Of a stretch of 64,000 nucleotides of DNA, positions 17,082 to 25,443 are shown piece by piece. The notes beneath the pieces are model-generated. The model was not told where the DNA came from. It was given only the letters and a program-made list of their open reading frames with translations, and made no database searches. The translations under genes were made by a program, and so were the position numbers. The DNA comes from Sphaerisporangium sp039871875. Its GTDB lineage: Bacteria; Actinomycetota; Actinomycetes; Streptosporangiales; Streptosporangiaceae. The stretch's first letter is position 1. The number at the start of each line of letters is the position of its first letter. The stretch is from NCBI RefSeq assembly GCF_039871875.1, contig NZ_JBDPMD010000045.1, positions 13,981-77,980 on the forward strand. The letters run 5' to 3'.

Positions 17082-19052
17082 TCAGTGCCTCCCGTGCGCC
17101 GCGGCGTCCGCCCTGCGGGCCGCGGCCCGGGTGACGGCGGCGAGCAGGGTGCCGAGCACGACGATGGCGAGCCCGGCGGCCAGGCCCTTGCCGCGCAGTT
17201 GGAGCTGCGCGAAGCCGGACACGACGTCGTACCCGAGCGCGCCCGCGCCGACGAGGCCGCCGACCACCACCATGGCGAGCACGTAGCAGATGCCCTGGCT
17301 CGTGGCGAGCGCCACCGACGCCCTGGCCATCGGGAGCTGCACCTTGGAGATGAGCTGCCAGGTGCTCGACCCGGCCGCGGTGGCCGCCTCCACGGCGCTC
17401 GCCGACACGCCGCGCACGCCGTCGGCGACCAGCTTGACCGCGACCGGCGCGGCGTACGCGACGGCGGCGAGGATGGCGGTGAACCGGGTGGCGCCGAACA
17501 GGCCGAGGATGGGCACGAGGTACACGAACGCGGGCATGGTCTGCCCGGCGTCCAGCACCGGGCGGATCACCCGGTCGGCCCGGTCGTCGCGCCCCATCCA
17601 GACCCCGGCGACGACGCCGAGCAGCATGACGAGCACGGTGGCCACGAGCGTCGAGGCGAGGGTGACCATGCTGTCCTGCCACAGGCCGAGCGCCACGAGC
17701 AGCACCAGGCACACCGCGCAGACGGCCGCGATGCGCGCGCCGCCGACGACCAGCGCCACGGCGGTGACCCCGGCGGTGACGAGCCACCACGGCGACCCGG
17801 CGAGCAGCGCCTCGAACGGGTTGAGCAGGCCGTAGGTGACGAGGTTCTTCAGACCGTCGGTGGCGGCGTACAGGTGGGTCTGCGCCCATTCGCTGGCCCC
17901 TCCGGTGGCTTGGCGCACCTGCGCGCCGAGCTCGCCGGCGCCGGGGAACACCGCGGCCCACACGTAGATGTGGGACAGGTGGACGAGCACCGCGGTGACG
18001 GCGAGCACGGCGGCGATCCCGGCGCGGCGCCACCACGGCGGACGGTCGCGCCGGCGGGTCTCGACGCGGCGCCCGGCCGCCGTGGTGACCCGGTCGAGCA
18101 CGATCGCCATGATCACGATGGCGAGGCCCGCGTTGAACGACGTGCCGACGTCCAGGGTCTCCAGGGACTTCAGCACGGTCTTGCCGAGACCGGGCGCGTC
18201 GATGAGCGCGGCGATGGTGACCATGGAAAGCGCCGCCATGATGGTCTGGTTGACGCCGACGACGATGGTCCGCTTGGCCAGCGGGAGCCGTACCTTGCGC
18301 AGGATCTGCCCGGGTGTCGAGCCGAGCGACACACCCGCCTCCACACTCTCGCGCGGCACCTGGCGTATGGCGTGCGCGGTGATGCGGATGGCCGGGGGGA
18401 TGGCGTAGATCATGGTGGCGACGGTGGCGCTGGCCGGGCCGATGAGGAAGAACAACGTCAGCGGTGCGAGGTACACGAACGTCGGCATCGTCTGCATGAA
18501 GTCGAGCACCGGCGAGAACACCCGCTCGACCCGCGTGTCCAGCCCCGCCCAGACGCCGAGCGGCACACCGACGGCCAGCGAGAGCAGCACGGCGGACAGG
18601 GTGAGGGCCAGGGTGTCCATGCTCTCCTCCCACAGGCCGAGCAGCCCGAAGGAGGCGAAACCCGCGGCGGTGAGCAGGGCCACCCTGACGTTGCCCCACA
18701 GCAGGGCGGCGGCGGTCGCGACGGCCGTCACGCCGAGCCAGCCGACCACCGGCACCGGGCGGCCGAACGACGGGCGGCTGATCAGCGCCTGCACGAAGGA
18801 GACGAACTCGTCGATGAACAGCCGGATGTAGTTCACGAAGTACAGGAAGAACGGGTTGGAGTTCCGGCTGTTGTCGATGGTCTCGGCGGCGGCCCCGACG
18901 CGCTGGTGCAGCGGCGTGAGCTCCGCGCCGCCGAGCGGCAGCGTGGCCTGGCCGCGGAACGCGATCCACAGCAGCACCCACACGGCGACGACGCCGCCGA
19001 GCAGGTAGGGGCGGGACAGGAACGGCCGGCGCGCCGCCGCGACCGCGGTCAC
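17082..19052 (-). CDS. Betaine-type ABC permease with two fused membrane domains
   Basis: 656 residues, about twice a ProW-type permease. Two complete BPD-type inner-membrane domains lie in tandem. Both contain the same order of motifs: LWEESMDTLALTLSAVLLS and LWQDSMVTLASTLVATVLV; then FMQTMPTFVYLAPL and AGQTMPAFVYLVPI; then the EAA-like loops (VEAGVSLGSTPGQIL and VEAATAAGSSTWQLI) that contact the ATPase. The gene is therefore an internal duplication giving a pseudo-dimeric permease. GTG start overlaps the ATPase stop (GTGA). Confidence 0.95.
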   Translation of the reverse strand: MTAVAAARRPFLSRPYLLGGVVAVWVLLWIAFRGQATLPLGGAELTPLHQRVGAAAETIDNSRNSNPFFLYFVNYIRLFIDEFVSFVQALISRPSFGRPVPVVGWLGVTAVATAAALLWGNVRVALLTAAGFASFGLLGLWEESMDTLALTLSAVLLSLAVGVPLGVWAGLDTRVERVFSPVLDFMQTMPTFVYLAPLTLFFLIGPASATVATMIYAIPPAIRITAHAIRQVPRESVEAGVSLGSTPGQILRKVRLPLAKRTIVVGVNQTIMAALSMVTIAALIDAPGLGKTVLKSLETLDVGTSFNAGLAIVIMAIVLDRVTTAAGRRVETRRRDRPPWWRRAGIAAVLAVTAVLVHLSHIYVWAAVFPGAGELGAQVRQATGGASEWAQTHLYAATDGLKNLVTYGLLNPFEALLAGSPWWLVTAGVTAVALVVGGARIAAVCAVCLVLLVALGLWQDSMVTLASTLVATVLVMLLGVVAGVWMGRDDRADRVIRPVLDAGQTMPAFVYLVPILGLFGATRFTAILAAVAYAAPVAVKLVADGVRGVSASAVEAATAAGSSTWQLISKVQLPMARASVALATSQGICYVLAMVVVGGLVGAGALGYDVVSGFAQLQLRGKGLAAGLAIVVLGTLLAAVTRAAARRADAAAHGRH

Positions 19053-20110
19053 TCGGCGATCACCTCGAGGATCTCGGCGGCGCCCACCACGCCGAGCAAC
19101 TCGCCGCCGGACACCACCCGCACCGGACGGTCGGCGCGCAGCACGGTGCGCACCGCGTCCTTGATCACCACGTCGGGGCCGAGCTCGGCACCGCCGGGCG
19201 CGTCGTCGTCGCGCGGCGGCCGCATGATCCAGCGCAGGGTGAGCACCCCGGCGCGGTCCACCTCGCTCACGAAGTCGCGCACGTAGTCGTCGGCGGGCGC
19301 GCCCACCACCTGGTCGGGTGTGCCGGTCTGCACGACGGCGCCGTCCCGCATCACCATGATGCGGTCGCCGAGCTTGAGCGCCTCGTCCAGGTCGTGCGTG
19401 ATGAAGATCATCGTCTTGCCGACCTCGCGGTGCAGCCTGATGACCTCCTGCTGCATGTCGCGGCGGATCAGCGGGTCGAGCGCCGAGAACGGCTCGTCGA
19501 AGAACAGCACCTCGGGGTCCACGGCGAGGGCCCTCGCGAGGCCCACCCGCTGCTGCATGCCGCCGGACAGCTCGTCGGGGTAGGACCCGCCGTACCCGGA
19601 CAGGCCCACCAGGTCGAGCATCTCGGTGGCCCGCGCGTACCTGGCCTGCTTGGCGGCGCCGCGGATCTCCAGGCCGTACGCGATGTTGTCCAGCACCCGA
19701 CGGTGCGGCAGCAGCCCGAAGTGCTGGAACACCATGGCGAACCGGTGGCGGCGGATCTCGCGCAGTTCCCTGTCCCCGGCCTTGCGGATGTCCTGCCCGT
19801 CAAGCAGCACCTCCCCCGCGGTCGGCTCGACCAGCCGGGTGAGGCAGCGGACCAGCGTGGACTTGCCCGAGCCGGACAGGCCCATGACCACGAACACCTC
19901 GCCGCGGCGCACGCCGAACGTCACGTCGCGCACCGCGGCCACGCAGCCGGCGCGTTCCTTCAGCTCGCCGCGGGACAGCTCGGCGAGCGGCGAGCCGGGC
20001 ACCCGGTCCGCACGGGGCCCGAACACCTTCCACAGGCCGCGCACGTCCAGGACCACCGGTTCCTCGGGCATGGCGGGCCGCGAGACTTCGGCCGGCGACG
20101 TCGCGGTCAT
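19049..20110 (-). CDS. Betaine-type ABC transporter ATPase (ProV/OpuAA-like)
   Basis: 353 residues from the ATG at 20110 (AGGTGA upstream); the frame opens at 20215 but the operator at 20198 would then be coding. Walker A GLSGSGKST at 77-85, LSGGMQQR at 181-188 and Walker B LFFDEP at 202-207. The spacer FQHFGLLPHRRVLDN is typical of quaternary-amine transporters. The C-terminal about 60 residues (IKDAVRTVLRADRPVRVV and GVVGAAEILEV) are a degenerate CBS region of the QAT family, which senses ionic strength in OpuA. First gene of the transporter operon. Confidence 0.95.
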   Translation of the reverse strand: MTATSPAEVSRPAMPEEPVVLDVRGLWKVFGPRADRVPGSPLAELSRGELKERAGCVAAVRDVTFGVRRGEVFVVMGLSGSGKSTLVRCLTRLVEPTAGEVLLDGQDIRKAGDRELREIRRHRFAMVFQHFGLLPHRRVLDNIAYGLEIRGAAKQARYARATEMLDLVGLSGYGGSYPDELSGGMQQRVGLARALAVDPEVLFFDEPFSALDPLIRRDMQQEVIRLHREVGKTMIFITHDLDEALKLGDRIMVMRDGAVVQTGTPDQVVGAPADDYVRDFVSEVDRAGVLTLRWIMRPPRDDDAPGGAELGPDVVIKDAVRTVLRADRPVRVVSGGELLGVVGAAEILEVIAE

Positions 20111-20197
20111 GGTCACCTCGCGGGTCGAGGGCGCCAAGGCCCTGCGGGCCCTCCGGCCGCCAAGGGAAAGGCCTGGGGCAGGCCTCACCACGCACTT

Positions 20198-20237
20198 CAG
20201 TTGCGTATGACGCACCAGAATGCTTAACGAGGAACAG
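20198..20237 (-). promoter_or_regulatory. Paired IclR-type operators before the ABC transporter operon (site B)
   Basis: CAGTTGCGTATGACGCACC (20198-20216) is a palindrome TGCGT-CAT-ACGCA on the minus strand. A weaker inverted copy follows at 20219-20237 (about 10 of 17 positions), start-to-start distance 21 bp. It lies about 90 bp before the ATPase start. Confidence 0.7.
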
Positions 20238-20289
20238 AATCGACCCTCAGCCGGAGCCCGTCAAGGCCCGTCATGGTTCCCTCGGCGAC

Positions 20290-20310
20290 AAAAAAGCCGC
20301 ACCACGCGGC
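20290..20310 (-). terminator. Intrinsic terminator of the choline dehydrogenase gene
   Basis: On the minus strand GCCGC-GTGGT-GCGGC is followed directly by TTTTTT (20290-20295 on the plus strand as AAAAAA). Short, but with a clean U-tract, placed right after the stop at 20314. Confidence 0.75.
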
Positions 20311-20313
20311 ACG

Positions 20314-21945
20314 TCACGAGGTGAGGGGGTGCCGGTAGAACTCCACCGGCTCCGGCGGGAGCGGCGTGTCGCCGCGGATCAGGTCGGCGGCCTTCTCCGC
20401 GACCATCATCACCGGGGCGTAGATGTTGCCGTTCGTCACGTACGGCATGACCGAGGCGTCCACCACGCGGAGGCCGTCGAGGCCGTGCACCCGCATGGTG
20501 AGCGGATCCACCACCGCCCCCTCGCCCACGCCCATGCGCGCGGTGCACGAGGGGTGCAGCGCGGTCTCGCCGTCCCTGGCGACCCAGCGCAGGATCTCCT
20601 CGTCGCTCTCCACCGACGGGCCCGGGGACAACTCGCCGGCGTTGAACGGGTCCATGGCCGGGCGGGTGAGGATGTGCCGGGCCACCCGCACCGCCTCGAC
20701 CCACTCCTTGCGGTCCTGCGCGGTGGACAGGTAGTTGAAGCGCAGCGCCGGGCGCTCGCGGGGATCGGCCGAGCGTATGCGCACCGAGCCGCGCGCGTCG
20801 GAGTACATGGGGCCGACGTGCACCTGGTAGCCGTGCCCGCCGGCCGGGGCCGAGCCGTCGTAGCGCACCGCGACGGGCAGGAAGTGGAACATCAGGTTGG
20901 GGTAGCGCACCTCGTCGTTGCCGCGCACGAAGCCGCCGGCCTCGAAGTGGTTGGTGGCGCCGGGCCCGTCGCGCAGGAACAGCCACCGCGCGCCGATCCA
21001 CGGGCGGTTGCGCCACTTCATCGCGGGCTGCATCGACACGGGCTTCGCGCAGGCGTACTGCACGTACACCTCCAGGTGGTCCTGGAGGTTCCGCCCGACG
21101 CCCGGCAGCTCGTGCGCCGGCCGCACGCCCGCGGCCTTCAGCACCTCCGGGTCGCCCACGCCGGACAGTTGCAGCAGGTGTGGCGTGTTGATCGCCCCGC
21201 CGCACAACACGACCTCGCCCGCCCGCACCGTGCGGCCGTTGTAGCGCACCCCGACCGCGCGGTTCCCCTCGAACACGATCTCGGTGACGAACGCCCGGGT
21301 CCTGACCTCAAGGTTCCGGCGCCGCAGCACCGGATGCAGGTAGGCGCGGGCGGCCGACAGGCGGCGCCCACGGCGGATGTTCCGGTCGAACGGCGCGAAG
21401 CCCTCCTGGCGGTAGCCGTTCACGTCGTCGGTCAGCGGGTGACCCGCCTCCTGCACGGCCTGGAAGAACGCCTCGAACAGCGGGCCGCGTGCCGGTCCGC
21501 GCTCCAGCACCAGCGGCCCGTCGTGGCCGCGGAACGGCGTGCCCGGGTCGGCGGTGCAGTTCTCCATGCGCTTGAAGTAGGGCAGGCAGTGCGCGTAGTC
21601 CCAGGTCTCCATGCCGGGATCGGACGCCCAGCGCTCGTAGTCCAGGGGGTTGCCGCGCTGGAAGATCATGCCGTTGATGCTGCTGGAGCCGCCGAGCACC
21701 TTGCCGCGCGCGTGGTAGATGCGGCGGCCGTCCATGAAGGGCTCCGGCTCGGACTCGTACTTCCAGTCGTAGAAGCGGCTGCCGATGGGGAACATCAGCG
21801 CCGCGGGCATGTGGATGAAGACGTCCCAGAGGCTGTCGGGGCGGCCGGCCTCCAGGACGAGGACCTTGGTGGCGGGGTCGGCGGACAGGCGGTTGGCCAG
21901 CGCGCTGCCCGCCGAGCCGCCGCCGACGATGACGAAGTCGTACAT
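20314..21945 (-). CDS. betA: GMC oxidoreductase, probable choline dehydrogenase
   Basis: 543 residues from the ATG at 21945 (GAGGGA upstream), the length of BetA. FAD-binding VGGGSAGSALANRLS near the N-terminus is followed by the two GMC signatures (GKVLGGSSSINGMIFQRGN and GAINTPHLLQLSGVG). The C-terminus has ALHPSCTARMG with the catalytic His and TNGNIYAPVMMVAEKAADLI, as in choline dehydrogenases. It oxidises choline to betaine aldehyde, and some BetA proteins also act on the aldehyde. No betaine-aldehyde dehydrogenase gene is in the window. It is transcribed toward the ABC operon from the shared control region with iclR. Confidence 0.9.
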   Translation of the reverse strand: MYDFVIVGGGSAGSALANRLSADPATKVLVLEAGRPDSLWDVFIHMPAALMFPIGSRFYDWKYESEPEPFMDGRRIYHARGKVLGGSSSINGMIFQRGNPLDYERWASDPGMETWDYAHCLPYFKRMENCTADPGTPFRGHDGPLVLERGPARGPLFEAFFQAVQEAGHPLTDDVNGYRQEGFAPFDRNIRRGRRLSAARAYLHPVLRRRNLEVRTRAFVTEIVFEGNRAVGVRYNGRTVRAGEVVLCGGAINTPHLLQLSGVGDPEVLKAAGVRPAHELPGVGRNLQDHLEVYVQYACAKPVSMQPAMKWRNRPWIGARWLFLRDGPGATNHFEAGGFVRGNDEVRYPNLMFHFLPVAVRYDGSAPAGGHGYQVHVGPMYSDARGSVRIRSADPRERPALRFNYLSTAQDRKEWVEAVRVARHILTRPAMDPFNAGELSPGPSVESDEEILRWVARDGETALHPSCTARMGVGEGAVVDPLTMRVHGLDGLRVVDASVMPYVTNGNIYAPVMMVAEKAADLIRGDTPLPPEPVEFYRHPLTS

Positions 21946-21986
21946 GTGTCCCTCGTCTCGCTCACGCATCAGGCGCGTGCCTACAT

Positions 21987-22026
21987 TCGTAGCGATTGAC
22001 GCATAAGGGTGCGTAATTCGCAACAG
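21987..22026. promoter_or_regulatory. Paired IclR-type operators in the betA-iclR divergent region (site C)
   Basis: Site C1 at 21987-22005 (core GTAGCGATTGACGCA) and site C2 at 22008-22026, which on the minus strand reads CTGTTGCGAATTACGCACC. Start-to-start distance is 21 bp and orientations are opposite. The pair lies between the divergent starts at 21945 and 22095, so binding could control both genes, including autoregulation. Confidence 0.7.
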
Positions 22027-22057
22027 TCCGTCCCGCCTGAGCCGCCCCGGAGCCAAA

Positions 22058-22087
22058 TGGACGACGTCACGGCCGACCGCCTACAGT
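22058..22087 (+). promoter_or_regulatory. Leaderless promoter of iclR
   Basis: TGGACG (22058-22063) and TACAGT (22082-22087) are 18 bp apart, and TACAGT ends seven bases before the ATG at 22095. No ribosome-binding site is present, so transcription probably starts at the A of the ATG. Confidence 0.5.
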
Positions 22088-22094
22088 CCCCGCT

Positions 22095-22865
22095 ATGGGC
22101 AACGATTCCTCGGCCGGCGTGCAGTCGGTGGACCGCGCCATCAGCGTGCTGGAGATCCTGTCCCAGCGCGGCGAGGCCGGGGTCAGCGAGATCGCCGCGG
22201 AGATCGGCGTCCACAAGTCCACCGCGTTCCGGCTGCTCGGCGCCCTGGAGGCGAGGAACCTCGTCGAGCAGGCCGAGGACCGCGGCAAGTACCGCCTCAG
22301 CTTCGGCGTCATCCGGCTGGCCGGCGGGGTCGCCGCCCGGCTCGACCTCACCCAGCAGGGCCGCCCGGTGTGCCGCAGGCTGGCCGAGGAGATCGGCGAG
22401 ACCGTCAACATCGCCGTCGTGCGGTCCCACTACGCCGTCAACCTCGACCAGGTGCGCGGCCCTTCGGCGGTCACCGCGCACAACTGGGTCGGCCAGCTCA
22501 CCCCGCTGCACGCCACCTCCAGCGGCAAGGTGCTGCTCGCCCACCTCGACGAGCGCCACCGCGACCAGTTGCTGACCGCGGGCGGGCTGCCGCGCTTCAC
22601 CCCCGCCACCATCACCACCGCCGAGGAGCTCGTGCCGCAGCTCGACGAGGCGCGGGCCCGGGGGTACGCCGTGACGCTGGAGGAGTACGAGATCGGGCTG
22701 AACGCCGTGGCCGCCGCGGTGCGGTCGTACGACGGCGAGGTGGTGGCCGCGGTGAGCGCCTCAGGCCCCGCCTACCGCTTCAGCGAGAAGCGCATGCACG
22801 AGCTGGCGCCCGTCCTCATCGAGGGGGCCGCCGACATCAGCCACCGCCTGGGGTTCAGCGGCTGA
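22095..22865 (+). CDS. IclR-family regulator of the betaine locus
   Basis: 256 residues, normal IclR size. The N-terminal winged helix includes SEIAAEIGVHKSTAFRLLGALEARNLV (two parts: SEIAAEIGVHKSTAFR and LLGALEARNLV). The C-terminal ligand-binding domain has the family end ALVAAVSASGPAYRF-like segment VVAAVSASGPAYRF. It lies between betA and the Rieske gene. Repeated operators at four promoters of the locus suggest it is their regulator, with choline, betaine or a demethylation product as effector (inference). Leaderless start. Its stop overlaps the convergent Rieske gene by 11 bp. Confidence 0.93.
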   Translation: MGNDSSAGVQSVDRAISVLEILSQRGEAGVSEIAAEIGVHKSTAFRLLGALEARNLVEQAEDRGKYRLSFGVIRLAGGVAARLDLTQQGRPVCRRLAEEIGETVNIAVVRSHYAVNLDQVRGPSAVTAHNWVGQLTPLHATSSGKVLLAHLDERHRDQLLTAGGLPRFTPATITTAEELVPQLDEARARGYAVTLEEYEIGLNAVAAAVRSYDGEVVAAVSASGPAYRFSEKRMHELAPVLIEGAADISHRLGFSG

Positions 22866-23979
22866 GGCCGAGCCTGCCCGCCACCCAGTCGTGGAACTCG
22901 GCGATGTGGTGCTCGCTCGGCACCAGCACGCCGCCGCCGGCGTACGCCCGGGACGCCATCGCGGGCTGGCAGCGCTCGCACGCCGCGAAGTCCTGCTCGT
23001 TGACCCGGTGGAACAGCTCCACCGACGGGCCGAGGTCGGCGCCGCCGGCCACGACCTCGGGCAGGAACAACCAGTCGCACTCCACGACGGTGCGGTCCGC
23101 GGCCAGCGGGAACATGCGGTGCACGATCGCGTGGTCGGGCACCAGGTTGACGAAGACCTGCGGCCTGATGGTGATGGCGTAGTAGCGGCGGTCCTGGTCG
23201 GCGCTCACCGTGGGGATGCGGGCCACCCCCGGCGAGCCGTCCACGGTGAACCCCTGGATGTCCGTGCCGAACTCGGCGCCGTGCCCCACGAAGTACTGCG
23301 CGGCGTACCCGTCGGCGAACTCCGGCAGCACCTCGGTGAGCTCGGGGTGGATGGTCGCGCAGTGGTAGCACTCCATGAAGTTCTCGACGATGAGCTTCCA
23401 GTTGGCCTTCACGTCGTAGACGATCCGGCGGCCCACCCGCAGCCGCTCCACGCCGTAGTTCTCGATGGACGCGAGGTCGCCGAGCCGGGTGACCACCGCG
23501 CCGAGCACGTCCCGCTCGAACGGCGGCGGGCTCTCGGCCAGGCACACCCACACGTAGCCGAGCCACTCACGCACGTGCACGCGGACCAGGCCGTACTCGA
23601 CGCGGTCGACGTCGGGCATCTTGCCGAGGTTGGGGGCCGCGATCAGCGTGCCGTCCAGGTCGTAGGCCCAGGCGTGGTACGGGCACTGGAACGCCCGCCG
23701 CACCCGCCCGGTCTTCTCCACACACAGCCGCGCGCCGCGGTGCCGGCACACGTTGAGGAACGCCCGCACCGTACCGTCGCCGGCGCGGCTGACGATGACG
23801 CTCTCCCTGCCCACCTGGACGGTGCGGAACGCGCCGGGCCCGTCGAGGTCCTCGGCGCGGACCGCGCAGAACCACATGGCCTCGAAGATCAGCTCCTGCT
23901 CGCGCCGGAAGACGGCGTCGTCGGTGTAGAGGCCGCCGCCGAGGGTGGCGATGAGGCTCGGGGGAGACACTGGAGTCAC
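22855..23979 (-). CDS. Rieske non-heme iron oxygenase, probable glycine-betaine demethylase
   Basis: 374 residues from the GTG at 23979, which has AAGGGG eight bases upstream. Cys78/His80 and Cys99/His102 (CRH and CPYH) bind the Rieske [2Fe-2S] cluster. The mononuclear iron site is in NFMECYHCATIHPEL with His206 and His211; Glu203 replaces the usual bridging Asp, as in carnitine and betaine oxygenases. Together with dimethylglycine oxidase downstream in the pathway, it most likely converts glycine betaine to dimethylglycine plus formaldehyde. A ferredoxin-reductase partner (GbcB type) is absent from the window. Confidence 0.92.
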   Translation of the reverse strand: MTPVSPPSLIATLGGGLYTDDAVFRREQELIFEAMWFCAVRAEDLDGPGAFRTVQVGRESVIVSRAGDGTVRAFLNVCRHRGARLCVEKTGRVRRAFQCPYHAWAYDLDGTLIAAPNLGKMPDVDRVEYGLVRVHVREWLGYVWVCLAESPPPFERDVLGAVVTRLGDLASIENYGVERLRVGRRIVYDVKANWKLIVENFMECYHCATIHPELTEVLPEFADGYAAQYFVGHGAEFGTDIQGFTVDGSPGVARIPTVSADQDRRYYAITIRPQVFVNLVPDHAIVHRMFPLAADRTVVECDWLFLPEVVAGGADLGPSVELFHRVNEQDFAACERCQPAMASRAYAGGGVLVPSEHHIAEFHDWVAGRLGLSR

Positions 23980-23993
23980 CGCGGGCACCCCTT

Positions 23994-24033
23994 CAGTTGT
24001 GAATGACGAAACGCGAATCGCTATGCGAAACAG
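23994..24033 (-). promoter_or_regulatory. Paired IclR-type operators before the Rieske gene (site D)
   Basis: CAGTTGTGAATGACGAAAC at 23994-24012, and an inverted copy at 24015-24033 (minus-strand reading CTGTTTCGCATAGCGATTC), start-to-start 21 bp. The first half-site adjoins the probable ribosome-binding site of the gene starting at 23979. Confidence 0.68.
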
Positions 24034-24248
24034 ACTGCGATCCTGGTGAGCGGCTGTCAATACGCCCGCGAGGGGTCCGCGAACACTCCCTGTGACCGCC
24101 GCGGCATGCCCGCACGGCATGGCGGACCCTTGCCTCAGCGCCACCTTCCCGTAACCCGACCCTCCGGTCTCCGGCCCGCCCCGGGGTCAGGTGCCGGACC
24201 TCCCACCGGAAAGATGTCCGCCGAAACACCGCGGCGGCAACCCCGGCG

Positions 24249-24268
24249 ATATGGCGTGCAAGCCATAT
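24249..24268. repeat. Perfect inverted repeat, possible operator
   Basis: ATATGGC-GTGCAA-GCCATAT: seven-base arms and a six-base spacer, about 300 bp before gntR. A+T-rich arms inside G+C-rich DNA suggest a binding site rather than a terminator. Confidence 0.35.
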
Positions 24269-24570
24269 TCCTCTGGCTTCACACGGGCCGCGCGAGCCTT
24301 CCCGCGCATCGACGCCGCAGGTCCGGAGGGACGCGCGCGGCGGCCTGCCGAACGGGGGCCGCGGCGGGCACCACCGCGCGTGACCGAGGCCTGGGATAGC
24401 GGTTGGGACCGGTCCAGGCTAACGGCTCAGCGAAACCCCCGGAGATCACCACACAGGCACGATCCGCGCAAAAGAAGCACGGGACCATCCTGCGTATCTG
24501 TGCGATCGTGGACAAGGCGGGGCAAGTTCTCTGGAGACGCAGAACCGCGTTGGTGACTGAGGGTGATAGC

Positions 24571-25323
24571 GTGATGGAGTCCCCGGTACCACATGAACCC
24601 CCGATCTATCGCCGCATCGCGGATCGTCTGCGCCAGGCGATCCTGGCCGGCGATCTGCGGGACGGGGATCGGTTACCGGGCGAGAACGCCCTCATGTCCG
24701 AGCACGGCATCGCCCGCGCGACCGCCAGGCAGGCGCTGGCCGTCCTCATCAACGAGGGCCTCGCCGTGCCGAAGCGCGGCTCGGGCGTCTACGTGCGGCG
24801 GTTCCGCCCCATCCGCCGGCACGGCTCACGCCGCCTGTCCCGCGAGCAGTGGGGCGCCGGCCGGGCCATCTGGGACTCCGACACCAGCGGCCGTCCCTAC
24901 ACGGTGGACGACCTCACCATCACCAGGGAACCCGCGGCGGACGAGGCCGCGCGCGTGCTGGACTGCGAGGAGGTCTGGGTGCGCCGGCGCCGCTACTCGG
25001 TGGACGGCCGCCCCGTGCAGCTCGCCGCGTCACACTTTCCCGCGCTGCTGGTCGCCGACACCCCCATCGTCGTGCCGGACACCGGACCCGGCGGCGTGTA
25101 CGCCAGGCTGCGCGACCTCGGGCACGCGCCCGCGCACTTCACCGAGGAGGTGCGGGCGCGGATGCCCACGCCGGAGGAGTCGGAGAAGCTCGGACTGCCC
25201 GCGGGGACGCCGGTGATCGTGGTGTGCCGCGCGGCGTACGCGGCCGGGGGCACGGCCGTCGAGCTCAACAAGATGATCATGGACGCGGCGTCGTATGTAC
25301 TTCAGTACGACTTCGACGCCTGA
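24571..25323 (+). CDS. GntR/HutC-family transcriptional regulator
   Basis: 250 residues. The winged helix (YRRIADRLRQAILAGDL; LPGENALMSEHGIARATARQ; LAVPKRGSGVYVR) is followed by a UTRA effector domain of the HutC subfamily, ending in ELNKMIMDAASYVLQYDF. Start GTG at 24571 with GAGGG seven bases ahead; the ATG three bases later is an alternative. The frame opens at 24403 but the upstream residues are not protein-like. It stands alone, so its target is unknown; the inverted repeat at 24249 and the palindrome at 25376 are candidates. Confidence 0.9.
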   Translation: MMESPVPHEPPIYRRIADRLRQAILAGDLRDGDRLPGENALMSEHGIARATARQALAVLINEGLAVPKRGSGVYVRRFRPIRRHGSRRLSREQWGAGRAIWDSDTSGRPYTVDDLTITREPAADEAARVLDCEEVWVRRRRYSVDGRPVQLAASHFPALLVADTPIVVPDTGPGGVYARLRDLGHAPAHFTEEVRARMPTPEESEKLGLPAGTPVIVVCRAAYAAGGTAVELNKMIMDAASYVLQYDFDA

Positions 25324-25375
25324 GTCAAGCCCTACGAACCGGCGTTAGATTGACCTGTCCACCCCGAACATTGAT

Positions 25376-25387
25376 TTCTCTAGAGAA
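25376..25387. repeat. 12-bp perfect palindrome upstream of the small protein gene
   Basis: TTCTCTAGAGAA, unusually A+T-rich for the region, 56 bp before the start at 25444. It could be a regulator site. Confidence 0.3.
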
Positions 25388-25443
25388 GTCCCGCAACGTG
25401 AAGGGGAACGGTACAAACCAGGCCCTAGGGAAGGGTGGACGGG

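Larger units (their letters stand above)
23980..24570. other. 591-bp intergenic region between the Rieske and gntR genes
   Basis: The left end holds operator pair D (23994-24033). The middle holds a perfect inverted repeat at 24249-24268. The remainder is G+C-rich and contains short open frames without ribosome-binding sites that I do not accept as genes. No tRNA or riboswitch pattern was recognised. Confidence 0.6.

Noticed and set aside
13789..17286. A 1165-codon plus-strand open frame spanning dimethylglycine oxidase and the transporter lipoprotein gene
   Set aside because: Antisense to two well-supported genes and crosses their intergenic operators; no domain.
24403..24570. Upstream extension of the GntR frame
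   Set aside because: Residues are not typical and a good ribosome-binding site exists at the inner start.
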